Shown here piece by piece: positions 1 through 8,590 of a DNA stretch of 64,000 nt. The position numbers and the translations under genes were made by a program. This DNA comes from an alpha proteobacterium SCGC AAA240-E13 (GTDB taxonomy: Bacteria > Pseudomonadota > Alphaproteobacteria > Pelagibacterales > Pelagibacteraceae): positions 14,460 to 78,459 of the forward strand of contig AZHR01000005.1 of assembly GCA_000504625.1 (NCBI GenBank). The letters are read 5' to 3'. Each line of letters begins with the position of its first letter. The stretch's first letter is position 1. Below the pieces are notes generated by a model. The model did no database searches. It worked only from the letters and a program-made list of their open reading frames with translations, and was not told the origin of the DNA.

Positions 1-916
1 TGCAAAATTAATTGAAATAACAGGGATTCCAAAAGGAGTTGTAAATATTATTACTGGTTTTGGAGATCCTTGTGGTAAGGCACTAACGAGTCACAAACTT
101 GTAGAAAGAATTGCCTTTACTGGTGGACCAGAAACAGCGAAACATATAATTAAAAATTCTGCTGAAAATTTATCTCAGGTAAGTCTTGAATTAGGTGGAA
201 AAAGTCCAGTAGCAGTTTTCGAAGATGCAGATCAAGAAAATGCGTTAAATGGTATAACGGCAGGAATCTTTGGAGCCAGTGGCCAAAGTTGTATTGCAGG
301 ATCTAGGTTGTATTTACAAAAAAATATTTATAATGATTTTCTAAAAAAATTAACCAACAGAGCAAATAAAATTAAACTAGGAGGACCTATTGATCCAAAT
401 ACTCAAATGGGTCCTTTGAATAATTTACAACAGTTAGAAACAATAGAAAAAAACATAAGACTTACTGTTGAACAAGGTGGTAAATTAAGGTGTGGAGGAA
501 AAAGACATACGCTATCAAATAATGGTTATTATTTCCCTGCAACAATAATTGAGTGTGACAATCATAATTTGCCAGCAGCGGAAAATGAACTTTTTGGTCC
601 AATTTTATCAGTAATGAAATTTAATACAGAGGAAGAAGTGATTAACAAAATGAATGATAATCAATATGGTTTATCTTCTGGAGTTTATACTAAAGACATA
701 GGAAGAGCTTTAAGGGTTTCAAAAGCTATACGTGCGGGAATTACATTTGTTAATACTTATCGGTTAATTTCACCTTCAGCTCCATTTGGAGGAATAAAAG
801 ATAGTGGATATGGTAAGGAAGCTGGTCTAGAATCTATAAAAGATTATACGAGAATCAAAACAACTTGGTTTAATACTTCAAAAAAACCAATGGCTGATCC
901 TTTTACAATGGGATAA
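1..916 (+). CDS. Aldehyde dehydrogenase, 5' end cut by window
   Basis: This is the C-terminal 304 residues of an NAD(P)-dependent aldehyde dehydrogenase; the frame is open from base 2, so the gene starts outside the window. The ALDH signatures are visible: ELGGKSP with the catalytic glutamate at about bases 190-210, and GQSCIAG with the nucleophilic cysteine at about bases 280-300. A later NELFGPILSV-type segment (about 590) and the PFGGIKDSGYG motif near the C-terminus complete the family pattern. An ALDH oxidises an aldehyde to a carboxylate in the cytosol. The substrate cannot be read from this part, although betaine-aldehyde or succinate-semialdehyde dehydrogenase relatives are plausible. 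It lies about 100 bases upstream of a substrate-binding protein on the same strand. Confidence 0.93.
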   Translation, partial: AKLIEITGIPKGVVNIITGFGDPCGKALTSHKLVERIAFTGGPETAKHIIKNSAENLSQVSLELGGKSPVAVFEDADQENALNGITAGIFGASGQSCIAGSRLYLQKNIYNDFLKKLTNRANKIKLGGPIDPNTQMGPLNNLQQLETIEKNIRLTVEQGGKLRCGGKRHTLSNNGYYFPATIIECDNHNLPAAENELFGPILSVMKFNTEEEVINKMNDNQYGLSSGVYTKDIGRALRVSKAIRAGITFVNTYRLISPSAPFGGIKDSGYGKEAGLESIKDYTRIKTTWFNTSKKPMADPFTMG

Positions 917-954
917 ATCTTAAAAGAACCCTTAAAAATAACGTTATTTAGTCA

Positions 955-983
955 TTGAAAAAGAAATATTAACAGTAAATACT
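955..983 (+). promoter_or_regulatory. Possible sigma70-type promoter for the 1017 gene
   Basis: TTGAAA at 955-960 is followed after 17 bases by AATACT at 978-983. The -35 is good and the -10 weak. It sits in the only gap before the substrate-binding protein gene, which has a GAGGGG ribosome-binding site just before its ATG at 1017. Confidence 0.3.
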
Positions 984-1016
984 TTCTTTTTTTACAAATT
1001 AATTAGAGGGGTAAAA

Positions 1017-2198
1017 ATGAAAAGATTGTTCATTGCTGCATTTATGCTTTTGTCTGTTTTAATGACAAACACATTTGCAGAAATTAAAATGGGAATCATT
1101 TTGGGATTTACAGGTCCTATTGAATCTTTAACTCCAGCAATGGCTGCTTCAGCGGAATTAGCTTTCAAAGAAGCATCTGATTCAGGTTCTTTATTAGGTG
1201 GCGAAAAAATTACACCAGTAAGAGCAGATTCGACTTGCGTGGACTCTGCTGCAGCAACGTCTGCTGCTGAAGGTTTAGTGTCAGAAGGTGTAGCAGCAAT
1301 TATGGGTGCGGATTGCTCTGGTGTCACTGGTGCAATTGCTTCTAATGTAGCAGTTCCTAACGGTGTTGTTATGATATCACCATCCGCAACATCACCAGGT
1401 TTAACCACTTTGGATGACAAGGGATTGTTCTTCAGAACAGCTCCTTCTGATGCACGTGGAGGACAAATACTTGCTGATATAACTAAAGATAGAAAAATTA
1501 AAAGTGTTGCAATCACTTATACAAATAATGACTATGGAAAAGGTTTAGCTGATGTTTATTCTGCAGCCGTTAAAGCTCATGGTATTAAAGTAACTACTGT
1601 TGCTGCACACGAAGATGGCAAAGCAGATTATAGTGCCGAGGTATCAGTTTTGGCAGCCGCTGGTGGAGATGCCGTAGCTGTAATTGGTTATCTGGATCAA
1701 GGTGGTAAAGGTATAATTCAAGGATCTTTAGATTCAGGTGCTTTTGATACATTTATTTTGTCTGATGGTATGATTGGTGAATCGCTTACTGATGCCTTTG
1801 GAAAGAGTTTAAATAAATCGTTTGGTTCTTTACCAGGTTCTACAGGTAAGGGTGCAGGTGTTTTTAGTAAAATTGCGAGCGCTGCAGGAATTGATTCGTC
1901 TGGACCATACACAGGAGAATCTTATGATGCAGCAGCTTTAATTGTACTTGCAATGCAAGCTGGAAATTCTGCTGATCGTGCTTCAATTGCTAAACATGTA
2001 ATGGCTGTAGCGAATGGACCAGGAAAAAAAATATACCCTGGCGATCTGAAGAAAGGTCTCGATCTTTTAGCTAAAGGCAAAGCGATTGATTATGAAGGAG
2101 CAACAGCTGTTAATTTTACAGATGTTGGAGAAGCTTTTGGTTCTTTTCTAGAAAAAGAAATTAAAGGCGGTAAATTTAAGACTAAAAAACAAAGATAA
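1017..2198 (+). CDS. Branched-chain-amino-acid-type ABC transporter substrate-binding protein
   Basis: A 393-residue periplasmic binding protein of the LivK/Peripla_BP_6 family. Residues 1-21 form a signal peptide (basic MKR, hydrophobic core, cleavage after TFA). The mature protein begins with the family's IKMGIILGFTGP strand, followed by a segment with paired cysteines (DSTCVDS and GADCSG, probably a disulfide). The later ITYTNNDYGKG segment is the typical second-lobe entry. It would capture a ligand for a Liv-type permease, and the nearest orphan set is livG-F-H-M at 3885-7770 on the other strand. Ligand specificity cannot be deduced. A strong GAGGGG ribosome-binding site supports the start, and an intrinsic terminator follows the stop, so it is probably a single-gene transcript. 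Confidence 0.93.
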   Translation: MKRLFIAAFMLLSVLMTNTFAEIKMGIILGFTGPIESLTPAMAASAELAFKEASDSGSLLGGEKITPVRADSTCVDSAAATSAAEGLVSEGVAAIMGADCSGVTGAIASNVAVPNGVVMISPSATSPGLTTLDDKGLFFRTAPSDARGGQILADITKDRKIKSVAITYTNNDYGKGLADVYSAAVKAHGIKVTTVAAHEDGKADYSAEVSVLAAAGGDAVAVIGYLDQGGKGIIQGSLDSGAFDTFILSDGMIGESLTDAFGKSLNKSFGSLPGSTGKGAGVFSKIASAAGIDSSGPYTGESYDAAALIVLAMQAGNSADRASIAKHVMAVANGPGKKIYPGDLKKGLDLLAKGKAIDYEGATAVNFTDVGEAFGSFLEKEIKGGKFKTKKQR

Positions 2199-2210
2199 AA
2201 TTAATTTTAC

Positions 2211-2244
2211 AAACCTCAGTGGTGAAAACTGCTGAGGTTTTTTA
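2211..2244 (+). terminator. Intrinsic terminator after the binding-protein gene
   Basis: A perfect 9-bp inverted repeat, AAACCTCAG (2211-2219) and CTGAGGTTT (2232-2240), with a 12-base loop, is followed by a run of T. It lies 12 bases after the stop of the 1017 gene. Confidence 0.9.
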
Positions 2245-2352
2245 TAATTTGTTAATCATATTATTTTACAGATAAATCTTATTTATAAAGTCAATTTCTG
2301 ATAAATTAGCTAATATTTTAGATAAAAAATAAATAACATCGAAAATTTATGT

Positions 2353-3297
2353 ATGACTAAAGAATTAAAAATATTGTTAGCTAAACCTAGAGGATTTTGT
2401 GCCGGTGTAGATAGAGCTATTGAAATAGTGGAAAAAACTTTAAAAAAATTTGGTTCACCTGTTTATGTTAGACATGAAATCGTTCATAACAAACAGGTTG
2501 TTGAAAATTTAAAAAAACAAGGAGCAATATTTGTAGAGGAATTAGAGGAAATAAAGGATACATCAAGACCTGTAATATTTTCAGCTCACGGAGTTCCAAA
2601 ATCAGTTCCCTTACAAGCAAAAAATAAAAAAATTTTTTATGTTGATGCAACCTGTCCTCTTGTTACGAAAGTGCACAGAGAAGCCGAACATTTATATAAA
2701 AATGGCTATGAAATAATTCTTATAGGTCACAAAAATCATCCTGAAGTTCTTGGAACAATGGGTCAAATCCCAGAAGGAAATATTAAATTAATTGAAACAT
2801 ATAATGATGCTGAAGAACTAAAATTTGATCAATTTAAAAAACCGCTAGCATATGTAACCCAGACTACTTTATCTGTTGACGATACAAAAGATATTATAGA
2901 ATCTTTAAAAAAAAAATATCCAAATATCAAATCACCAATAAAAGAAGATATATGTTATGCAACAACAAACAGACAAAATGCTGTTAAAAAAATTGCACCT
3001 CTCTGTGACATGTTTTTTGTAATTGGCAGTGAAAACTCTTCTAATTCCAAAAGACTAGTTGAGGTGGCAAAAAATTCGGGATGTAAAAAATCTGAATTGT
3101 TTGATTTTAGCAAAGAACTACCTTTAAAACACATTATTAATTGTAAAAAAATTGGTTTAACTTCAGGAGCGTCTGCGCCTGAAAAATTAGTTCAAGAGTT
3201 TATTTCTGAAGTAAAAAAACATTTTTCTGTTTCCACAGAAGAGTTTGAAATTATTAAAGAAAACGTAACTTTTAAACTCCCAAATTCTTTGAACTAA
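2353..3297 (+). CDS. ispH: 4-hydroxy-3-methylbut-2-enyl diphosphate reductase
   Basis: IspH (LytB) is the iron-sulfur enzyme for the last step of the MEP isoprenoid pathway, making IPP and DMAPP from HMBPP in the cytosol. The 314-residue length is normal. The three cluster-binding cysteines are visible: Cys16 in PRGFCAGVDRA, Cys101 in DATCPLVTK and Cys201 in EDICYATTNRQ. The substrate-site histidines are in HEIVH (41-45), SAHGVP (79) and GHKNHPEV (126-129), and the TSGASAPE motif is near residue 270. It is preceded by a terminator, so it should have its own promoter in the AT-rich gap 2245-2352. It is convergent with the TPR gene that follows. Confidence 0.97.
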   Translation: MTKELKILLAKPRGFCAGVDRAIEIVEKTLKKFGSPVYVRHEIVHNKQVVENLKKQGAIFVEELEEIKDTSRPVIFSAHGVPKSVPLQAKNKKIFYVDATCPLVTKVHREAEHLYKNGYEIILIGHKNHPEVLGTMGQIPEGNIKLIETYNDAEELKFDQFKKPLAYVTQTTLSVDDTKDIIESLKKKYPNIKSPIKEDICYATTNRQNAVKKIAPLCDMFFVIGSENSSNSKRLVEVAKNSGCKKSELFDFSKELPLKHIINCKKIGLTSGASAPEKLVQEFISEVKKHFSVSTEEFEIIKENVTFKLPNSLN

Positions 3298-3322
3298 TAC
3301 AATCCCAGGGATTTCAATCATT

Positions 3323-3733
3323 TCATATAACTTCTTTTCTTATTAATTTCTCAAGTTGAGGGATCATTTTTTCAGAAGATTTTATAGAGGGATATATTTT
3401 TTGTGCCTCTTTATAACTACTAATAGCTTTTTCATAATGATTTAGTTTGATATATACTAATCCTTGACCTGACAAAGCACCAAAATGTCTGTTCTCAATA
3501 TCTAAAACTTTGTTAATATCTTCTAAAGAATTATTGTATTTGCTCATTAAGTAAAGAACCGTCGCACGTTTATTCCATCCTTCTGCCCAATTCGGTTCTA
3601 AATGCACAATCTCAGAAAAAATGTCATAAGCCAATTGTAGTTTACCATCAGACATTAATTTAGAACCATGAGCCAATGATTTAGTCAATTCATCTTTAGT
3701 TGGATGAGTGGACCAAATTTGCCAGATTTGCAT
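3323..3733 (-). CDS. TPR-repeat protein (in-frame C-terminal part of a frame-broken gene)
   Basis: These 136 residues contain two to three tetratricopeptide repeats (about residues 20-125; note LQLAYDIFSEIVHLEPNWAEGWNKRA split over two helices, then a repeat starting GALSGQGLVYIKLNHYEKA). TPRs are helical protein-protein interaction scaffolds. The ATG at 3733 is probably not the true start. Upstream in another frame lies a signal peptide and the start of the same protein (see 3780-3881), and removing one base from the A6 run at 3782-3787 joins them into one reading frame starting three bases after the livM stop. The complete protein would be an exported TPR protein of about 185 residues of a type common in alphaproteobacteria. 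Its partner is unknown. Confidence 0.8.
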   Translation of the reverse strand: MQIWQIWSTHPTKDELTKSLAHGSKLMSDGKLQLAYDIFSEIVHLEPNWAEGWNKRATVLYLMSKYNNSLEDINKVLDIENRHFGALSGQGLVYIKLNHYEKAISSYKEAQKIYPSIKSSEKMIPQLEKLIRKEVI

Positions 3734-3779
3734 TTCTATCTCAAAAGCTACAGAAAAATTATCTGTTTTTTTAAGTTGA

Positions 3780-3881
3780 TCAAAAAAGTTTATCTAATTC
3801 AGAATTTTTATTTATTGATTCTGAAAAAACATTTCCACAAACTAGTACAAATATATAGAAATATAATAATATTTTTTTCAT
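3780..3881 (-). pseudogene. Displaced N-terminus (signal peptide) of the TPR gene
   Basis: From the ATG at 3881, 33 codons encode a basic start (MKK), a hydrophobic core and a cleavage site (NVFS), then ELDKLF and a TGA at 3780-3782. If the homopolymer at 3782-3787 had five instead of six bases, translation would continue as DQLKKTDNFSVAFEIEMQ directly into the TPR protein. The ATG sits three bases after the livM stop (TAG TAA ATG), as expected for an operon gene. This is either a real frameshift or a homopolymer error in the assembly. Confidence 0.7.
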
Positions 3882-3884
3882 TTA

Positions 3885-5255
3885 CTAAACATGTTTAATT
3901 TTCTCAGGTAAAATTCCCTTGGGTCTATATCTCATTATTAATAATAAGCCTACGCCCATCATTAAATATCTAAAGTATGGCACACTATTAACAAGATGAC
4001 TTTTAAATTGATTTGTATCTTCTAATCCACCAACAAGAACATTAATTAAAAATAACGATATAGGTGCTGCCTCAATCCACACAAACCAAACTGCAAAACC
4101 ACCTAAAATTGCACCAAAATTATTTCCACTGCCCCCAACGATAACCATCACCCATATTAAAAATGTAAATCTCATTGGTTGGTAACTTCCAGGAGTAAAT
4201 AGTCCGTCATAAGTAGTTAACATAGCTCCAGCTATTCCAACAACTGCAGATCCTAAAACAAAAATATAAAGATGCCGTTTAACAACATTTTTTCCCATTG
4301 CGTTGGCTGCTTCTTCGTTATCTCTAATTGCTCTCATCATTCTGCCCCAAGGAGAGTAAAGCGCTTTTTGCGTAAGTATTAATAAAATTATTACTACTGC
4401 CGTAAAAAGGCCTGCATAGCAAAGTTTTACGAATATAGTTGATCCTTCAATAACTAATTGTCTAAGGACTTCTTGTTTTTCTGATGTATCGGTAATTAAA
4501 TTTAAAGTTCCTTTATTAAGTCTTTCAATCAAACTGATAAACCAATCTGAAGTTTGAAGATTAACTTCATAGGGCACTGGTCTTTTTAGACCAATCACAT
4601 TTTTTACTCCTCTTGCTAACCAATCTTCATGTTTTACTATCGCAATTATAATTTCAGAAATAAGAAGAGTTGCTATTGCTAAGTAATCTGCTCTAAGACC
4701 CAAGGCAACTTTTCCTATTACATATGCTATTGATGCTGCAAATAATGCACCTACAATCCAAGAGAAAATTATGGGTAGACCTAGTCCACCAAGAAAGCCT
4801 GTCGTAGCTGGGCTAACAGCCTCGATAGATTCAATTGCAGGACCTGAAATTAATCTTAAAGATATTAGTCCTATAATAATAGCCAATGCAATGCCGAGAT
4901 TCCTTTTATTTGATTTCCTAAAATTTTTTAAAATGTAACGAATGGCAAATATGAGTAGTACAATTAAAAACAAACATAAAATCATATTCAATCCACCCAC
5001 TTGCCAAGCTTCTCTAACAGGTGGCACTGAAACTAATACAGCAGCCAGCCCTCCTAAGGCGACATAGCCCATTATTCCAAAATTAATTAATCCCGCATAT
5101 CCCCACTGGATATTTGCACCCATAGTCATGACAGCTGATATTAAACAAAGATTTAATATTGCAAGTGCAACCCCCCAAGATTGCAATATTCCAACAAGTA
5201 TAATTAATAGTCCCATAATTATATAAGCGGTAAAAACATTTAAATATTGTCTCAT
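3885..5255 (-). CDS. livM: ABC transporter permease, LivM type
   Basis: A 456-residue inner-membrane permease of the branched-chain amino acid type. It has the usual multi-helix core with the NFGIMGYVALG segment (about residues 57-67) and the cytoplasmic coupling motif GRMMRAIRDNEEAANAMG (about 305-322) that contacts the ATPases. It is longer than ordinary LivM (about 300-350). The extra length comes from a segment around 105-165 and from a soluble-looking insert around 215-270, a variant that may shape substrate specificity. The start overlaps the livH stop (ATGA). It works with LivH (5252), LivF (6264) and LivG (6970). The binding protein at 1017 is the closest candidate partner. Confidence 0.92.
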   Translation of the reverse strand: MRQYLNVFTAYIIMGLLIILVGILQSWGVALAILNLCLISAVMTMGANIQWGYAGLINFGIMGYVALGGLAAVLVSVPPVREAWQVGGLNMILCLFLIVLLIFAIRYILKNFRKSNKRNLGIALAIIIGLISLRLISGPAIESIEAVSPATTGFLGGLGLPIIFSWIVGALFAASIAYVIGKVALGLRADYLAIATLLISEIIIAIVKHEDWLARGVKNVIGLKRPVPYEVNLQTSDWFISLIERLNKGTLNLITDTSEKQEVLRQLVIEGSTIFVKLCYAGLFTAVVIILLILTQKALYSPWGRMMRAIRDNEEAANAMGKNVVKRHLYIFVLGSAVVGIAGAMLTTYDGLFTPGSYQPMRFTFLIWVMVIVGGSGNNFGAILGGFAVWFVWIEAAPISLFLINVLVGGLEDTNQFKSHLVNSVPYFRYLMMGVGLLLIMRYRPKGILPEKIKHV

Positions 5256-6271
5256 AAGACCCTCCCTTTAAAAATGCCCGATGGTCTAAATAATAAAACA
5301 ATAACTAGAATTGAGAACGACACTGCAAACTTATAGTCTGTAGACAGTAATTGAATTAAGCTGTTAGGTTCTAAACTTTCTGGAAGAAGATAGGCAAAAA
5401 ATTTCTTATACGCATAAGTTATAAATATTTCAGAAAAAGCGATTACATATCCTCCTAGAAAAGCACCCAAAGGATTGCCAATTCCTCCTACTATCGCTGC
5501 GGCAAAAATAGGCAGTAGATTATTGAAATATGTAAAGGGTTTAAAACTTTTATCTAAACCATACAAAGTTCCTGCAATGGTTGCTAAAATAGCTGCTATA
5601 ATCCAGGTAATCATTACTACTCTTTCTGGACTAATCCCAGACAATAAAGCGAGATCTTCATTATCCGAATACGCTCTCATGCTCTTTCCTGTTCTAGTTT
5701 TGTTTAAAAACCAAAACAATATTGAGGCAACCACAATCGTTACAAATAAAGTTAAAACTTGTGTTGACTTAATTGCTAAACCTTCGTTCAAACCTGTCAT
5801 TTCTTTAAATTCATTGGCCCTTATGATGAATCTTTCTCCATCAAAAAATCTTCGATCGAAAGGTCCTATGATAATTCTGATAATTGCATTTATTACAAAC
5901 ATCACTCCAATGCTCACCATTGCAAGAGTAACGGGAGGACTTTTTTTAATTCTGTAATAACTAAAAACAAATTTATCAATCAGTAAACTAAATAAAATTG
6001 CAATAATTATTGCAAAGGGTATGGCTAGCAATGCAGTTGGTAAAACTCCAAGACTAATTCCAATAGATTGAAAGAACCAAGTAAACAAAATTGCAAACAT
6101 AGTTCCAAAAGCCATTAAGTCTCCATATGCAAAATTTGCAAATCTTAATATTCCATAGATTAGAGTTACTCCCATTGCTCCGAGAGCCAATTGAGATCCA
6201 TATGAAAGAGCAGGTACAATTACAAAATTTGAGAGTAATACTAAAGCATTTACAAAATCCATATTATCCAC
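5252..6271 (-). CDS. livH: ABC transporter permease, LivH type
   Basis: A 339-residue permease with about eight membrane helices. The family features are the early GAMGVTLIYGILRFANFAYGD region (about 30-50), where the Liv permeases read substrate-release status, and the coupling loop GKSMRAYSDNEDLALLSG (about 195-212). It forms the heterodimeric pore with LivM. The gene overlaps livF upstream by eight bases and livM downstream by four, so translation of the operon is probably coupled. Confidence 0.93.
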   Translation of the reverse strand: MDNMDFVNALVLLSNFVIVPALSYGSQLALGAMGVTLIYGILRFANFAYGDLMAFGTMFAILFTWFFQSIGISLGVLPTALLAIPFAIIIAILFSLLIDKFVFSYYRIKKSPPVTLAMVSIGVMFVINAIIRIIIGPFDRRFFDGERFIIRANEFKEMTGLNEGLAIKSTQVLTLFVTIVVASILFWFLNKTRTGKSMRAYSDNEDLALLSGISPERVVMITWIIAAILATIAGTLYGLDKSFKPFTYFNNLLPIFAAAIVGGIGNPLGAFLGGYVIAFSEIFITYAYKKFFAYLLPESLEPNSLIQLLSTDYKFAVSFSILVIVLLFRPSGIFKGRVL

Positions 6272-6968
6272 CTAAAAATGATCTTCTTACTTCTGGATCG
6301 TTTAATAGTTCCTTGCCAGAACCAGAAAATTTATTTTCCCCGGTTACTAATACATATCCACGATCTGCAATACTCAAAGCTTGTCTAGCATTTTGTTCGA
6401 CCATTAAAATGGCTACACCAGTTTCTCGAACTTTAATAATGTGATTAAATAATTCGTCCATCACGATCGGAGACACTCCTGCGGTTGGTTCATCTAACAT
6501 CAAAACAGAAGGTTTAATCATCATCGCTCTTCCAAGGGCGACCTGTTGCCTTTGGCCTCCAGATAGTTGACCTGCCAATTGATTTCTTTTTTCCTTTAAA
6601 ACTGGAAATAATCCATAAATTTCATTAAGCGTATCTTGAAAATTTTCGTCCCTTAAATAAGCACCCATTTCCAGGTTTTCCTCAACAGTCATGCCTGTAA
6701 ATACATTTCTAGTTTGGGGAACAAAGGAAATGCCTTCTTTAACTCGATCTTGTGGACTCAAATTTGAAATATCTTTTTCATTAATCGTAATTTTCCCTTC
6801 ACGGAGATTTAACATTCCTAAAAGAGCCTTCATTGCTGTTGATTTTCCTGCACCATTGGGTCCCAAAATTGTAACAATTTCACCTTTGTCTACACTGATT
6901 GTACAAGAGTTAATAATATCAGGTCCTCCATAACCACCCGTCATTTTTTCACCAGAAAAATAAGCCAT
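6264..6968 (-). CDS. livF: ABC transporter ATP-binding protein, LivF type
   Basis: A 234-residue cytosolic ATPase. Walker A is GPNGAGKST (about 37-45), the signature is LSGGQRQQ (about 135-142), Walker B is VLMLDEPTAG (about 156-165), and the H-loop position in LMVEQNARQA is occupied by Q as usual for LivF. The C-terminal RRSFLGG is typical of LivF. It pairs with LivG directly upstream, with one base between the genes. Confidence 0.95.
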   Translation of the reverse strand: MAYFSGEKMTGGYGGPDIINSCTISVDKGEIVTILGPNGAGKSTAMKALLGMLNLREGKITINEKDISNLSPQDRVKEGISFVPQTRNVFTGMTVEENLEMGAYLRDENFQDTLNEIYGLFPVLKEKRNQLAGQLSGGQRQQVALGRAMMIKPSVLMLDEPTAGVSPIVMDELFNHIIKVRETGVAILMVEQNARQALSIADRGYVLVTGENKFSGSGKELLNDPEVRRSFLGG

Positions 6969-6969
6969 A

Positions 6970-7770
6970 TTAGTTTTTTTCTTTCTCGATTACTGTTCTT
7001 CGGCCCAAATAACTTTCAATCACTTGTTCATTATTTTTAACTTCATCTGCAGTTCCTTGAAATAGAACAGTTCCTTCTGACATAACAATTACTGGATCAC
7101 ACATTCGACTAATGAAATCCATATCATGCTCAATCATGCAAAATGTATAACCCTTTTCTTTGTTGAGTCTTAAAATTGAATTACTGATCTCTTTTAATAA
7201 AGTTCTGTTAACTCCTGCTGCAACCTCATCCAACAAAACAATTTTTGCATTCACCATCATGGTTCTTCCAAGTTCTAGAAGCTTTTTTTGGCCTCCCGAT
7301 AAATTTCCTGCAAGCTCATTGGTTAAATGTTTAAGGTTTAAAAACTCAATGACTTCAAATGCTTTTTCTTTTATTTTTTGTTCTTCTTCATTTACAATCT
7401 TAGCTTTAAACCAAGCATTAATAAGATCTTCACCGGATTGGTTACCCGGAACCATCATTAAGTTTTCTAAAACAGTTAAATTTGTAAACTCGTGAGCAAT
7501 TTGGAATGTACGGAGTAATCCTTTAGAAAATAGTTCATGGGAAGCGACTCCAGTAATATCTTCGTCGTACAAATGAACTTTTCCCTCATTTGGCTTTAAA
7601 TTACCCGCAATTAAATTAAATAAAGTTGTTTTGCCTGAGCCATTGGGACCAATAACACCTGTGATCGATCCTTTTTTAATTTTTATGGAACAATTTGAAA
7701 CAGCCGCAAGTCCTCCAAAATATTTTGAAAGTCCATCGACCTGCAGAATATTTTCATAATCTGACTGCAT
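6970..7770 (-). CDS. livG: ABC transporter ATP-binding protein, LivG type
   Basis: A 266-residue ATPase with Walker A GPNGSGKTT (about 40-48), signature LSGGQKKLLELG (about 157-168) and the H-loop in CMIEHDMDF. Walker B reads IVLLDEVAAGVN, with valine where most LivG proteins have proline (DEPAAG); the catalytic glutamate is retained, so it should hydrolyse ATP. It opens the Liv gene set, six bases after the ProC-like gene. Confidence 0.95.
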   Translation of the reverse strand: MQSDYENILQVDGLSKYFGGLAAVSNCSIKIKKGSITGVIGPNGSGKTTLFNLIAGNLKPNEGKVHLYDEDITGVASHELFSKGLLRTFQIAHEFTNLTVLENLMMVPGNQSGEDLINAWFKAKIVNEEEQKIKEKAFEVIEFLNLKHLTNELAGNLSGGQKKLLELGRTMMVNAKIVLLDEVAAGVNRTLLKEISNSILRLNKEKGYTFCMIEHDMDFISRMCDPVIVMSEGTVLFQGTADEVKNNEQVIESYLGRRTVIEKEKN

Positions 7771-7776
7771 AAAAAA

Positions 7777-8547
7777 CTATACTTTGTTTAATCTTTTAAG
7801 AATACTATTAAGAGAATTTTCTAAAGATCTATAAAAACCCGCTTTTCTCAATTGATTTACTGCTTGTTCGTTTAAACCTTTTGGTGTTTGTGAATCTTTA
7901 ACTAAATATTTTAGATCTTTTTTTGAATTCATTACCGAATCTTCTGACAATGCTACAAAAAGAGAAGTTATATATTTCTGAGCTTCATTTCTTTTAATGC
8001 CTCTTTTAACCAGCCAATCGGATAAAACCTTTAACAGTTCATAAAAAGGAGCCATCATTCCTGAGGTTGCCCAGAAATTCTTTGATGATTTCTCATTTTT
8101 AATTTCAACCGTTGTACCTAGTTTATTAAAAAAACTTTTTACCTGTTTATCAGGCGGACAAATAGGCACTGATCCTTTTCGAATTGAAATTGGAGGAAGT
8201 GGAATGGCTCTGACAATCTTAACCTTTTTGCCAATAGCTTTTTTAAGCTGAGCTAAATTAATTGTAGCAATAAAGCTTATGACCTTTTGGTTAGATCTAA
8301 ATTTTAGATTAGGTATTATTTTTTTTCCTACTTTGGGTGTAACTGCCAGAAAAACCCAATTGCAAGCATTAACTATTTCTTGATTGTTTTTTGCAATTGA
8401 AACTTTTCTAAATTTTCTTTTTAGCCTTTGAGCAATATTTCTATTTCTTGGTGATACTAGTATCTTTTTAAAAGATATCTTTGAATTGCAAATCCCGGTA
8501 ATTACCGATGATGCTATTTTCCCTGTTCCTATAAATCCTAACCTCAT
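7777..8547 (-). CDS. ProC-like NAD(P)-binding reductase
   Basis: A 256-residue homologue of pyrroline-5-carboxylate reductase. The N-terminal nucleotide-binding motif is GFIGTGKIASSV, followed by VFLAVTPKVG and IVRAIPLPP, which match the ProC pattern (FLAVKP, RAMPNTP) in altered form. The C-terminal half has the PKGLNEQAV segment in place of ProC's PGGTT...A dimerisation helix. I prefer the ATG at 8547; an in-frame TTG at 8559 adds four unlikely residues. Normal ProC makes proline, but the divergence around the substrate loop and the transport context leave room for another imine or keto substrate. It lies between the hydrolases and livG. Confidence 0.75.
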   Translation of the reverse strand: MRLGFIGTGKIASSVITGICNSKISFKKILVSPRNRNIAQRLKRKFRKVSIAKNNQEIVNACNWVFLAVTPKVGKKIIPNLKFRSNQKVISFIATINLAQLKKAIGKKVKIVRAIPLPPISIRKGSVPICPPDKQVKSFFNKLGTTVEIKNEKSSKNFWATSGMMAPFYELLKVLSDWLVKRGIKRNEAQKYITSLFVALSEDSVMNSKKDLKYLVKDSQTPKGLNEQAVNQLRKAGFYRSLENSLNSILKRLNKV

Positions 8548-8590
8548 AAAAATACACAATATATAAGGTTAATGCTTTTGCAATTATTTA

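Noticed and set aside
992..1516. Open frame antisense to the binding-protein gene, and similar ones at 5475-5957, 7160-7495, 11460-11858 and 37682-38176
   Set aside because: They lie opposite well-supported genes, have low-complexity or hydrophobic residue content typical of reverse frames, and lack ribosome-binding sites or family features.
3300..3316. Short palindrome AATCCC-A-GGGATT between ispH and the TPR gene
   Set aside because: The loop is one base and no U-run follows on either strand, so it cannot act as an intrinsic terminator as seen.
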